NCBI GenBank assembly: GCA_030653405.1
Contig: JAURZO010000061.1
Coordinates: 1-11,982, forward strand
DNA length: 11,982 nucleotides
Direction: 5' to 3'
Origin: Zwartia sp.
GTDB taxonomy: Bacteria > Pseudomonadota > Gammaproteobacteria > Burkholderiales > Burkholderiaceae_B
Shown in pieces: positions 1 through 6,042 of the stretch (position 1 is its first letter; each line of letters begins with the position of its first letter). The notes beneath the pieces were generated by a model, which was not told the origin of the DNA, ran no database searches, and saw only the letters and a list, made by a program, of their open reading frames with translations. Made by a program: the position numbers and the translations under genes.

Positions 1-1
1 T

Positions 2-823
2 ATCCGGAATGTCCGGATAGTTCGGCAAGAAGGTAATAGAAGCGTTAGCCGAAACATCGATCACTACAATCTTGATGTCATCATTTCTGTTGGCTACCGT
101 GTGAAATCCCAGCGTGGGGTTCAGTTCCGCCAGTGGGCCACACGTACGCTGAAAAATCACCTCATTCAAGGCTATACCCTCAACCAGCGTCGGTTGGCCG
201 AGCGCGGAATTGAGTTTAAACAAGCTGTTAGCTTGCTGAGCCGTACCCTTAGCAATCAGGGCCTTGTTTCGCCTGAAGGGGCTGCTGTTGCAGCGGTTAT
301 CAGCGACTACGCGCGATCGTGGAGCCTGTTGCAAAGCTACGATGAGCAGGTGCTTCCTGAAATCGACGTGAAACAGCAAGGTATGCTCCCGCTAGAGCTT
401 GACGAAGCATTGGAGGCCATCGCTGATCTGAAGCAAGCGCTCATCAAGAAAAAGGAAGCTACCGAACTATTTGGTCAGCTTAGAGGGGCAGGCCTCGCCT
501 CTGCACTTGGCACTATTGAGCAAGGATTTGGTAATGAACTGTTCTATCCGAATATTGCCAGTCGGGCTGCTCACTTGCTTTATTTCGTTATAAAGAACCA
601 CCCACTGGCTGATGGCAACAAACGCTGCGGCTCGTTTTTATTCTTGTGGTACCTACGTCGCAATCAAGCTTTGCTTGCCTTCCCGGTCGAACAATTGATT
701 AACGACAACACCTTAGTCGCGCTCGCATTGCTGGTTGCTGAAAGCATTCCTGACCAGAAGACGTTGATGATCAGGTTAATTGAACACTTTATTACGCTGA
801 AAAATCCCGCCCGCATACTCTGA
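2..823 (+). CDS. RhuM family virulence protein with C-terminal Fic/Doc domain (5' partial)
   Basis: The reading frame is open from base 2, so the gene begins left of the window; 273 residues are visible. The GTG at 101 is internal, because the codons before it already read as RhuM sequence (VRQEGNRSVSRNIDHYNLDV, then VIISVGYRV). The RhuM part runs on through KSQRGVQFRQWATRTLK. A linker with ARSWSLLQSYDE follows, then a Fic/Doc domain whose core motif HPLADGNKR lies at 599-625; the usual Phe of HPFxDGN(K/G)R is Leu here. Fic proteins transfer AMP or other phosphate-containing groups, and the Doc subgroup (GNKR) phosphorylates EF-Tu; the actual activity here is unknown. RhuM was named from a Salmonella pathogenicity island and has no settled function. 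I see no inhibitory [S/T]xxxE[G/N] helix motif and no downstream antitoxin gene. Family call is firm; role is inferred. Confidence 0.85.
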   Translation: MRNVRIVRQEGNRSVSRNIDHYNLDVIISVGYRVKSQRGVQFRQWATRTLKNHLIQGYTLNQRRLAERGIEFKQAVSLLSRTLSNQGLVSPEGAAVAAVISDYARSWSLLQSYDEQVLPEIDVKQQGMLPLELDEALEAIADLKQALIKKKEATELFGQLRGAGLASALGTIEQGFGNELFYPNIASRAAHLLYFVIKNHPLADGNKRCGSFLFLWYLRRNQALLAFPVEQLINDNTLVALALLVAESIPDQKTLMIRLIEHFITLKNPARIL

Positions 824-844
824 AACCACATTATTGTTTTTTTT

Positions 845-870
845 TTGAGGAATTTCAAAAATTTCCTCAA
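845..870 (+). terminator. Hairpin behind the rhuM-fic gene, possible weak terminator
   Basis: An 8-bp perfect inverted repeat, TTGAGGAA (845-852) and TTCCTCAA (863-870), with a 10-nt loop. It sits 22 nt after the rhuM-fic stop. A run of ten T (837-846) precedes the stem rather than follows it, and only TTATC follows, so it is not a textbook intrinsic terminator in either direction. Confidence 0.3.
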
Positions 871-904
871 TTATCAGAAAACCCTTTATTCATGCGGCTT
901 GTGT

Positions 905-922
905 GTCCGGCTCGGGGCACCA
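905..922 (+). other. tRNA 3'-end-like fragment, possible attachment-site scar
   Basis: GTCCGGCTCGGGGCACCA reads like the last 18 nt of a tRNA: end of the T loop (GT), 3' strand of the T stem (CCGGC), a 7-nt acceptor 3' strand (TCGGGGC), discriminator A, then CCA. The upstream bases do not continue into a T arm (no GGTTCGA), so this is not a tRNA gene. Such tails are typical of sites left by integrases that target tRNA genes, and the fragment lies between the rhuM-fic gene and a decayed toxin-antitoxin locus. A chance match of 18 nt cannot be excluded. Confidence 0.35.
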
Positions 923-934
923 TAAGATAGTCCA

Positions 935-956
935 CGCAAGTTTTGGATTGCTTGCG
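935..956 (-). repeat. Inverted repeat directly after the parE-like pseudogene
   Basis: CGCAAG (935-940) and CTTGCG (951-956) form a 6-bp stem with a 10-nt loop. On the minus strand it begins 2 nt after the toxin remnant's stop codon (961-959). There is no U-tract, so at most it is the worn stem of a terminator. Confidence 0.25.
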
Positions 957-958
957 GG

Positions 959-1179
959 TCAGGCGCTCAGCAGGCGGCTAGCAAGCGCGGTTTGCATTTC
1001 GCGGCGTCCGTCCGCGATCAGGTAAATGAAGACTTGGCTGCCTGTGACATCATCGCACCCAACACATCGTTGGCGTTGGCGACACAGTCGGATTCATACG
1101 TGTAGTCGTGGATTGCCTCCAAATCCTGCTCAGCACCCTCTGTGAGCAGGACTTCAGGCTTAGCAGATGTGCCTGCTAT
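959..1179 (-). pseudogene. RelE/ParE-family toxin, decayed (lost start, internal deletion, frameshift)
   Basis: On the minus strand 1161-1021 reads KPEVLLTEGAEQDLEAIHDY, then TYESDCVANANDVLGAMMSQ, an obvious ParE N-terminal half, before a stop in that frame. In the next frame the codons leading to 959 read FIYLIADGRREMQTALASRL and LLSA-stop, the usual ParE C-terminus. About 25-35 residues of a normal 95-105 residue ParE are missing between the halves, and the two halves are out of frame. The codon where the start should lie (1179-1177) is ATA, next to the antitoxin-side stop TGA (1181-1179), giving TGATA where intact loci often have TGATG. ParE toxins poison DNA gyrase, and RelE relatives cleave mRNA; this copy cannot make a working toxin. 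Sequence quality aside, three independent lesions argue for true decay. Confidence 0.75.
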
Positions 1180-1247
1180 CAAATTTGGGCTCGCTTGGCG
1201 CGAAGGCGGGCAACGACGTCAGCGACAGGCTTGACCTTCAATTTCAC
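1179..1247 (-). pseudogene. Probable antitoxin C-terminal remnant upstream of the parE-like pseudogene
   Basis: A 22-codon stretch opening at a GTG reads VKLKVKPVADVVARLRAKRA plus QI and ends in TGA overlapping the ATA that replaces the toxin start. The Arg/Lys-rich VxxVxARLRAK pattern resembles the C-terminal tail of ParD-type antitoxins, which bind and neutralise ParE, but it is too short for a firm family call. The N-terminal DNA-binding half is absent: the bases between here and the palindrome array (1248-1304) do not encode a recognisable ribbon-helix-helix. The position and the one-base overlap with the toxin are the main support. Confidence 0.4.
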
Positions 1248-1304
1248 TTCGAGAAAGAGGTAGGAGTGAAGGTGTTTCCATGCGCCCCGATAAGGAGTCC
1301 GCTA

Positions 1305-1392
1305 ACGTAAATTTAGGATTGGAATTCCGTAAATTACGGAAAGTTAGTCCGTAAATTCCGGAATATAAGCCCGTAAATTTCGGAATATACGA
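1305..1392. repeat. Four tandem 22-bp units carrying a 15-bp palindromic core
   Basis: Cores start exactly 22 bp apart: ACGTAAATTTAGGAT (1305), CCGTAAATTACGGAA (1327), CCGTAAATTCCGGAA (1349) and CCGTAAATTTCGGAA (1371). The last three differ only at the tenth base; the first matches CCGTAAATTTCGGAA at 12 of 15 positions. The second, with its flank, is a perfect 17-bp palindrome (TTCCGTAA-A-TTACGGAA, 1325-1341). The 7-bp spacers are AT-rich and vary, except that the last two both begin TATA. Two-helical-turn spacing puts all cores on one face of the DNA, as in operator arrays or plasmid iterons. It lies between the decayed toxin-antitoxin locus and the NMO-hemN operon. No further unit is seen at 1283 or 1393. 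Confidence 0.85.
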
Positions 1393-1430
1393 TCGAAACC
1401 AAAGTGGAAACTAATCACCTAATCCCACCA

Positions 1431-1452
1431 AAGTTTGTGCTGGATCAAACTT
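1431..1452 (+). promoter_or_regulatory. FNR/Anr/Dnr-like box upstream of the NMO-hemN operon
   Basis: A 7-bp perfect inverted repeat, AAGTTTG (1431-1437) and CAAACTT (1446-1452), is centred at 1441.5. On the same centre lies TTGTG-CTGG-ATCAA (1435-1448), against the FNR consensus TTGAT-N4-ATCAA: one half-site is perfect, the other matches 3 of 5. The centre is about 80 bp before the NMO start codon. Bacterial hemN genes are known FNR/Anr/Dnr targets (Pseudomonas aeruginosa, for example), so the context supports the call. A -10 candidate, TATTTA, lies at 1464-1469; I cannot fix the transcription start. Confidence 0.5.
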
Positions 1453-1520
1453 TACCCAGCTTCTATTTACTCCAACACGATCCGTCAGGCTAACGTAGCC
1501 GTCATGTAAGGACATTTCCC

Positions 1521-2738
1521 ATGACAATGACACAAGACACTGCACTATCGGCCTTTTCCAACTGGGTGCCCTCGTCGGGCACTTGGTTTAAATCCCTCAA
1601 TATTCTTGGTCGCTCCCTTTCGCCTATCGTGCAGGGCGGGATGGGTGTGGGTGTTTCTGCGCATAGACTGGCAGGTGCCGTCGCCCGCGAGAATGCGATC
1701 GGGACGATTGCCAGCATTGATTTGCGCCATCATCATCCCGACTTGCTCGAACAGAGTGAAAAAGTCCGGGATCGAGATTTGATCGATCGCGTCAATCTGA
1801 TTGCCTTGGATCGTGAGATCAAGGCGGCTTTGCAGCATGCCGAGGGCAGGGGTCTCATTGCTGTGAATGTGATGAAGGCGGTGCGTGACCACGCAGCACT
1901 GGTACGTCAGTCGTGCGAGAGTGGGGCACACGCGATCGTCATGGGTGCTGGTTTGCCAATAGATTTGCCAGAAATGGTGGCGGATTTTCCAAAAGTCGGT
2001 TTAATTCCGATTCTCTCTGAGTCCCGCGGTGTCGCGATCGTGATGAAAAAATGGCTCAAAAAAGGCCGTCGACCCGATGCAATCGTGATCGAGCACCCAG
2101 GGCATGCGGGTGGGCACTTGGGTGCTGTCAAGATCGAGGATATCCATGCCGAGCGCTTTGAGTTTGAGCGCGTGATTGCAGAATGTCAGGTCATCTTTGA
2201 AGAACTCGGACTGGGCCGTGACACACCACCCTTGATTATCGCGGGTGGCATTGATAGCCATGAAAAAGTTCGTTATTGGCTCAATGCCGGCGTCGATGCG
2301 GTCCAGCTTGGCACCGCGTTCGCAGTCAGCGAAGAGGGTGATGCGCATTTGAATTTCAAACGTGTCTTGTTGGAGGCGACGCCCTCAAAGATGGTCGAGT
2401 TGATGAGCGTGGCGGGCTTGCCAATGCGCGCCGTATCGACGCACTGGCTCAAGCAATATCAGCGCCATGAGCCGAGGATGCAAGAGTGCGCCAAGGCGGA
2501 TCCGAGACGCTGCTCCCAGAGGATGGACTGCCTGACTCAGTGTGGGTTGCGTGATGGCAATAGCAAAGCAGGACAATTTTGTATCGATTTAAAACTCGTG
2601 GCGGCGCTCAAAGGCGACGTACAAAAGGGTCTGTTTTTTAGGGGTGCGGGACGATTACCTTTTGGCGCTGCCATTCGACCTGTGAAAGAATTAATTGAGT
2701 ACCTGCTGCACGGACGCCCATGTCAAATACCAGCCTAG
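1521..2738 (+). CDS. Nitronate monooxygenase family FMN-dependent oxidoreductase
   Basis: The 405-residue protein has the TIM-barrel flavoprotein pattern of the nitronate monooxygenase/FabK family: PIVQGGMGVGVS (residues 35-46) at the N-terminus, IAVNVM (113-118), the phosphate/active-site segment GHAGGHLG (194-201), IIAGGI (239-244) and GVDAVQLGTAF (257-267). Family members oxidise alkyl nitronates or act as FMN-dependent enoyl reductases; the substrate here is unknown. The C-terminal tail has a Cys group, C323, C331, C337, C341 and C354, seen in some family members and possibly metal- or cluster-binding. The ATG at 1521 has AAGGA (1508-1512) at 8-nt spacing. The 3' end overlaps the hemN start by 19 bp, so the two are probably co-transcribed and translationally coupled. 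Cytoplasmic; no signal peptide or membrane segment. Confidence 0.85.
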   Translation: MTMTQDTALSAFSNWVPSSGTWFKSLNILGRSLSPIVQGGMGVGVSAHRLAGAVARENAIGTIASIDLRHHHPDLLEQSEKVRDRDLIDRVNLIALDREIKAALQHAEGRGLIAVNVMKAVRDHAALVRQSCESGAHAIVMGAGLPIDLPEMVADFPKVGLIPILSESRGVAIVMKKWLKKGRRPDAIVIEHPGHAGGHLGAVKIEDIHAERFEFERVIAECQVIFEELGLGRDTPPLIIAGGIDSHEKVRYWLNAGVDAVQLGTAFAVSEEGDAHLNFKRVLLEATPSKMVELMSVAGLPMRAVSTHWLKQYQRHEPRMQECAKADPRRCSQRMDCLTQCGLRDGNSKAGQFCIDLKLVAALKGDVQKGLFFRGAGRLPFGAAIRPVKELIEYLLHGRPCQIPA

Positions 2739-4117
2739 CTATGGTCGATTTTGACCCGGATCTGATTGCGCAGCATGATCGCAGCGGTCCGCGTTATACC
2801 TCCTATCCGACAGCCGATCGATTTGTCGAAGGCGAGATCGTTCAAACTTATATAAACGCCATTCATGTGCGACAGAATGAGCGGCCTGACGCTCCTTTGT
2901 CACTGTATGTACATCTGCCATTTTGCGATACGGTTTGTTACTACTGCGCCTGTAACAAGATCGCAACAAAAGATCGCGCACGCGCTGACGTGTATCTGGA
3001 CTATCTGGCTAAGGAAGTCAGGCTTGTGCGTAAGCAGTTTGCGCATGTGCCACAGGTCAGTCAACTGCACCTGGGTGGTGGCACTCCGACCTTTTTGACC
3101 AATGAGCAACTAGAGCGTCTCATGGGAATACTCAAGCATGCGTTTGAGTTCAAGGAGGATGCAGAGTGCTCGGTCGAGATTGATCCACGTCGTCTGAATG
3201 AGGGCACGCTTGAGTTGCTGGCACGTCATGGCTTTAATCGAATGAGCCTGGGTGTGCAGGATCTTGACCCGATCGTGCAAAAAGCAGTCAATCGTATTCA
3301 GCCAGCAGAAATTACAGAGAAAGTATTACAGGAGGGGCGTGCACTCGGTTATCGCTCAATCAATGTTGATCTGATTTATGGGTTGCCAAAACAGTCCGTC
3401 GAGACGATGCGTGCAACGCTCGCAACGGTACTGCAATGGCGCCCGGACCGTATCGCGTTATACAGTTATGCGCATTTGCCTGAACGTTTCATGCCTCAAC
3501 GGCGAATCGAGTCGGCTGATCTGCCGATGCCTGCTGAAAAGCTCGCGATGCTCAAGCTCGCCGTGACGCAATTGTTGGCGTCGGGTTACGTATACATTGG
3601 GATGGATCATTTTGCCCTGCCCGAAGACGAGCTCGCCAAGGCCCTGGTAGAGGGGACCTTGCAGCGGAATTTCCAAGGCTACGCGACGCAGGCGGATTGT
3701 GATCTGATCGCGTTGGGTGTTTCCGCAATCAGCCGGATCGGTCATGTCTATGCGCAGAATCATCGTGTGCTGGAGGAATATTATGCGGCACTCGACAGGC
3801 ACACATTACCCTTGTCAAAAGGTCTGACCATGACGGACGACGACCTGATCCGTCGCGCGGCCATTCATGACTTGCTTTGCCAGTCGGAGATCGTAGTGAA
3901 GGAGTTCGAGTCACATTGGGGCATTGATTTTGCAAATTATTTTGTAGCTGATCTCAAGCAAGTACAAATGCTCGTTGGCGATGGCTTGGTCGAGGTTTCG
4001 CCTGAGCGAATCTTCATCACCCCTAAAGGTCGTTTTCTCGCACGTATCGTGGCGATGTGTTTTGATCGGTATTTACGCGAGGCTAAAACAACCGCGCGTT
4101 ACTCGAAAGTGATTTAG
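2720..4117 (+). CDS. hemN: Oxygen-independent coproporphyrinogen III oxidase (dehydrogenase)
   Basis: This radical SAM enzyme decarboxylates coproporphyrinogen III to protoporphyrinogen IX without oxygen, in haem synthesis. The 465-residue length fits true HemN (E. coli 457). Features are the N-terminal GPRYTSYPTADRF (23-35), the cluster motif CX3CX2CXC (C69, C73, C76, C78; the first three bind the 4Fe-4S cluster), HLGGGTPT (117-124), NVDLIYGLPKQ, GMDHFALPEDELA and the C-terminal YSKVI. These features separate it from HemW-like paralogues, which are shorter and lack the fourth Cys. The start overlaps the end of the NMO-family gene by 19 bp; an in-frame ATG at 2741, just after that gene's stop, is an equally plausible start and keeps all conserved residues. 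The FNR-like box upstream of the pair fits oxygen-limited expression. Confidence 0.95.
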   Translation: MSNTSLAMVDFDPDLIAQHDRSGPRYTSYPTADRFVEGEIVQTYINAIHVRQNERPDAPLSLYVHLPFCDTVCYYCACNKIATKDRARADVYLDYLAKEVRLVRKQFAHVPQVSQLHLGGGTPTFLTNEQLERLMGILKHAFEFKEDAECSVEIDPRRLNEGTLELLARHGFNRMSLGVQDLDPIVQKAVNRIQPAEITEKVLQEGRALGYRSINVDLIYGLPKQSVETMRATLATVLQWRPDRIALYSYAHLPERFMPQRRIESADLPMPAEKLAMLKLAVTQLLASGYVYIGMDHFALPEDELAKALVEGTLQRNFQGYATQADCDLIALGVSAISRIGHVYAQNHRVLEEYYAALDRHTLPLSKGLTMTDDDLIRRAAIHDLLCQSEIVVKEFESHWGIDFANYFVADLKQVQMLVGDGLVEVSPERIFITPKGRFLARIVAMCFDRYLREAKTTARYSKVI

Positions 4118-4183
4118 GGAATGTGCCTACATCGATTTTTGCATTTGCAGACATAACCCAACGACTAAAAATGACCAGTTTGG

Positions 4184-5509
4184 TTAATCTTTTTGAGACA
4201 GCAAAGCATGAACCAGTTGTTCAACGCTTTGCCGCCATGTGTTGTACTGAATGCCGCCGCTTTTGATGTGAGTCCCCGCGTTGAACGCAGCAATCCATGT
4301 TGAAATGGCCGCAGCCGTCCCTTGTGGTGTGTCGCCTTCGAAATAAGTCGCGGCATCACCCGCGACCTCTCGAAATACTGGGATGTCACGCAACAGAACG
4401 GGCAAGCCATGTTGCGCGGCTTCGATAATCGGTAAGCCAAACCCTTCGCCTTCACTCGCAGCGATTAAGCAATCGCTCGCGGCATAAAGCTGCTCAAGAT
4501 ATTCGTCACTGACCCCCTCGAGCCAAAAAAGTTGCTGTTCACGTTCGGGGTGATTGCGCAGCCCAGCGACAAGTGCGTCAATATTCCAACCAGCTTTTCC
4601 GACGATAACGAGGTTTGCCTTGCCACCATCACGCCACAGCTCAGTAAAGGCCTCTAAGATCAGTTGATATCCTTTTCTTGGCTCCAACGTACCCACCATT
4701 AAAAATGTTGGATATCGCTTTAATGTGTCAAAGAGTTGGCTGTGATCGGCAGGCTTTCCTTTCGTGGGGGCAGAGCTTTGAATATCCGCGCCCAGATGGA
4801 AATAATCAATTTTGAAATCCTGAGCCGTTTGTATGTTGCGGGCTTTCAGCCACACACGATAGTCCTGAGCCACTGCGCGTGAGATGCAGAGTACCCCGTC
4901 AAACTGACTTAAGGTTCGCAACCAACGCTCGTGGAATGCATCACTCGATGGCGTAAAGTATTGAGGGAATTGAACAGGCAGCAAATCATAAATAACGAAA
5001 TAGACTTTGACGCCCTCGTTTCTCAGCTTGGATAAATATTTCGCTTCTCTGAGCGTCGCCGTGCATGCGAAATCAAGGCCTAAAAATATATCGTCATGAC
5101 AAATGGCAATCGTGTCTTGTCCTGCGGTTTTGCTCAACTCAAATGATAGATCTTCACCGACGGTCATCTGTGCTGCGCGATAACCAACATGCGGGTCAGC
5201 GTAAACGGGTTGAATCACATAGCCGTCTGGAGGATGTTGGTCAAGTTCCATCAGAATGCTTCGGACGACTCTCTGTATGCCGGTTTTGTGATCATGCAGC
5301 ATCAAAAACGAAACATCGATGAATATGATTCGCGCGTTGCAAGACTGCCGAAAATTCAGTACTCGTGGTCGAGTACGGTTTAAGCCAAATAGTTTGACTT
5401 GTATTTTTCGCACAGCAACATCGACTGATGGATATTTCTTTGCAATGGACTTAAATGTTTTCTTGATGGGTCCACTAGTGATTAGGTCGTAAATACGCCG
5501 TGCGAACAT
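4184..5509 (-). CDS. GT4-type glycosyltransferase
   Basis: The 441-residue protein transfers a sugar from a nucleotide donor to an unknown acceptor, probably for a surface polysaccharide. The N-terminal half has IDVSFL and KTGIQRVVRSI (65-85), typical of a GT4 group. The C-terminal Rossmann half has FLMVGTLEPRKG (269-280), LVIVGKAGW (300-308) and the donor-binding EX7E motif in EGEGFGLPIIEA (E355, E363). No membrane segment or signal peptide is apparent. I chose the ATG at 5509 because GGAGGG lies 6 nt before it (5521-5516); a longer frame from 5578 would overlap moaC and has no such site. It is the last gene of the minus-strand block, 50 bp after moaC, and has no known link to molybdenum cofactor. 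No other polysaccharide gene is in view. Confidence 0.85.
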   Translation of the reverse strand: MFARRIYDLITSGPIKKTFKSIAKKYPSVDVAVRKIQVKLFGLNRTRPRVLNFRQSCNARIIFIDVSFLMLHDHKTGIQRVVRSILMELDQHPPDGYVIQPVYADPHVGYRAAQMTVGEDLSFELSKTAGQDTIAICHDDIFLGLDFACTATLREAKYLSKLRNEGVKVYFVIYDLLPVQFPQYFTPSSDAFHERWLRTLSQFDGVLCISRAVAQDYRVWLKARNIQTAQDFKIDYFHLGADIQSSAPTKGKPADHSQLFDTLKRYPTFLMVGTLEPRKGYQLILEAFTELWRDGGKANLVIVGKAGWNIDALVAGLRNHPEREQQLFWLEGVSDEYLEQLYAASDCLIAASEGEGFGLPIIEAAQHGLPVLLRDIPVFREVAGDAATYFEGDTPQGTAAAISTWIAAFNAGTHIKSGGIQYNTWRQSVEQLVHALLSQKD

Positions 5510-5515
5510 GAAATA

Positions 5516-5521
5516 CCCTCC
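5516..5521 (-). promoter_or_regulatory. Ribosome binding site that fixes the glycosyltransferase start
   Basis: GGAGGG on the minus strand, 6 nt before the ATG at 5509. It is among the strongest Shine-Dalgarno sequences in the window and decides against the upstream ATG at 5578. Confidence 0.7.
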
Positions 5522-5541
5522 GCTGCTTGGACTAAGCGTTG

Positions 5542-5554
5542 CCTCGCGCCGAGG
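5542..5554 (-). repeat. Short GC-rich hairpin between moaC and the glycosyltransferase
   Basis: CCTCG and CGAGG form a perfect 5-bp stem with a 3-nt loop, beginning 5 nt after the moaC stop codon on the minus strand. No U-tract follows, so it is not an intrinsic terminator by itself; it might stabilise or help process the moa mRNA end. Confidence 0.3.
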
Positions 5555-5559
5555 TAGAT

Positions 5560-6042
5560 TTAATTTTTTAACACCCAAGAGCCGGACTTGCCGCCGTGCT
5601 TCTCTAAGAGTTTCACATCATTGATCACCATGCCGCGATCGATCGCCTTGAGCATGTCGTAAATGGTAAGCAGGGCAATCGATGCCGCAGTCAGTGCCTC
5701 CATCTCAACGCCTGTGCGTCCGACGGTCTCGGAGGTGGCTGTGCAGGTCACCGTTGATTGTGATTCATCGGTCACAAACTCAATCGTGACACGTGTCAGT
5801 GGGATCGGGTGACACAGTGGAATCAGCGCACCCGTTTGTTTGGCTGCCATGATCCCAGCCAGGCGGGCAACGCCTAATACATCTCCTTTTTTAGCATCGC
5901 CTTGCGCCAGGGTAGCAAAGGTCTCAGGGTGCATCGTGATGCGGCCCTGAGCGATTGCGCGGCGGTGTGTTTCTTGCTTGGCCGATACATCGACCATATG
6001 AGCCTGACCAGATGCGTCAAAGTGCGTGAGATTTTGTGTCAT
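5560..6042 (-). CDS. moaC: Cyclic pyranopterin monophosphate synthase
   Basis: MoaC converts the MoaA product (3',8-cyclo-7,8-dihydro-GTP) to cyclic pyranopterin monophosphate, the second part of the first Moco step. The 160 residues match the family's usual length. Visible motifs are MVDVSAK (16-22), KQTGALIPLCHPIPL (68-82, with His78), VGRTGVEMEALTAAS (107-121) and IYDMLKAIDRGM (127-138, with Asp129 and Lys132), which hold the conserved active-site residues. The start codon overlaps the mobA stop by 4 bp (ATGA), pointing to translational coupling. It is the last Moco gene of the run. Cytoplasmic, a hexamer in characterised relatives. Confidence 0.96.
   Translation of the reverse strand: MTQNLTHFDASGQAHMVDVSAKQETHRRAIAQGRITMHPETFATLAQGDAKKGDVLGVARLAGIMAAKQTGALIPLCHPIPLTRVTIEFVTDESQSTVTCTATSETVGRTGVEMEALTAASIALLTIYDMLKAIDRGMVINDVKLLEKHGGKSGSWVLKN

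Larger units (their letters stand above)
824..1520. other. 697-bp stretch without an intact gene
   Basis: This stretch holds the debris and sites listed separately: hairpin, tRNA-like tail, parE-like remnant, antitoxin tail, 22-bp array and FNR-like box. In what remains (871-904, 1248-1304, 1393-1430, 1453-1507) I see no credible gene or RNA. A short minus-strand frame from the ATG at 1281, 20 codons long, resembles nothing I know. Confidence 0.7.

Noticed and set aside
1..19. Palindrome TATCCGG-AATGT-CCGGATA, close to the HipB operator pattern (TATCC-N8-GGATA)
   Set aside because: The spacer between the TATCC and GGATA halves is 9 rather than 8, and the bases encode conserved RhuM residues (RNVRIV) in an open frame, so coding constraint explains them well enough.
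101..103. GTG at 101 as the start of the RhuM-Fic gene
   Set aside because: The frame stays open to base 2 and the upstream codons encode typical RhuM sequence, so the gene is cut by the window edge.
1281..1291. GCCCCGA (1284-1290), complementary to the acceptor strand of the tRNA-like tail at 905-922, as a matching tRNA 5' half
   Set aside because: Only 7 nt match, and no D arm or anticodon arm follows; a chance match.
4118..4183. Bidirectional terminator between hemN and the glycosyltransferase (ACCA-GTT-TGGT near a T-run)
   Set aside because: The stem is only 4 bp and too weak to call.
5510..5578. Longer glycosyltransferase beginning at 5578
   Set aside because: It overlaps the moaC end, lacks a ribosome binding site, and GGAGGG supports the ATG at 5509.
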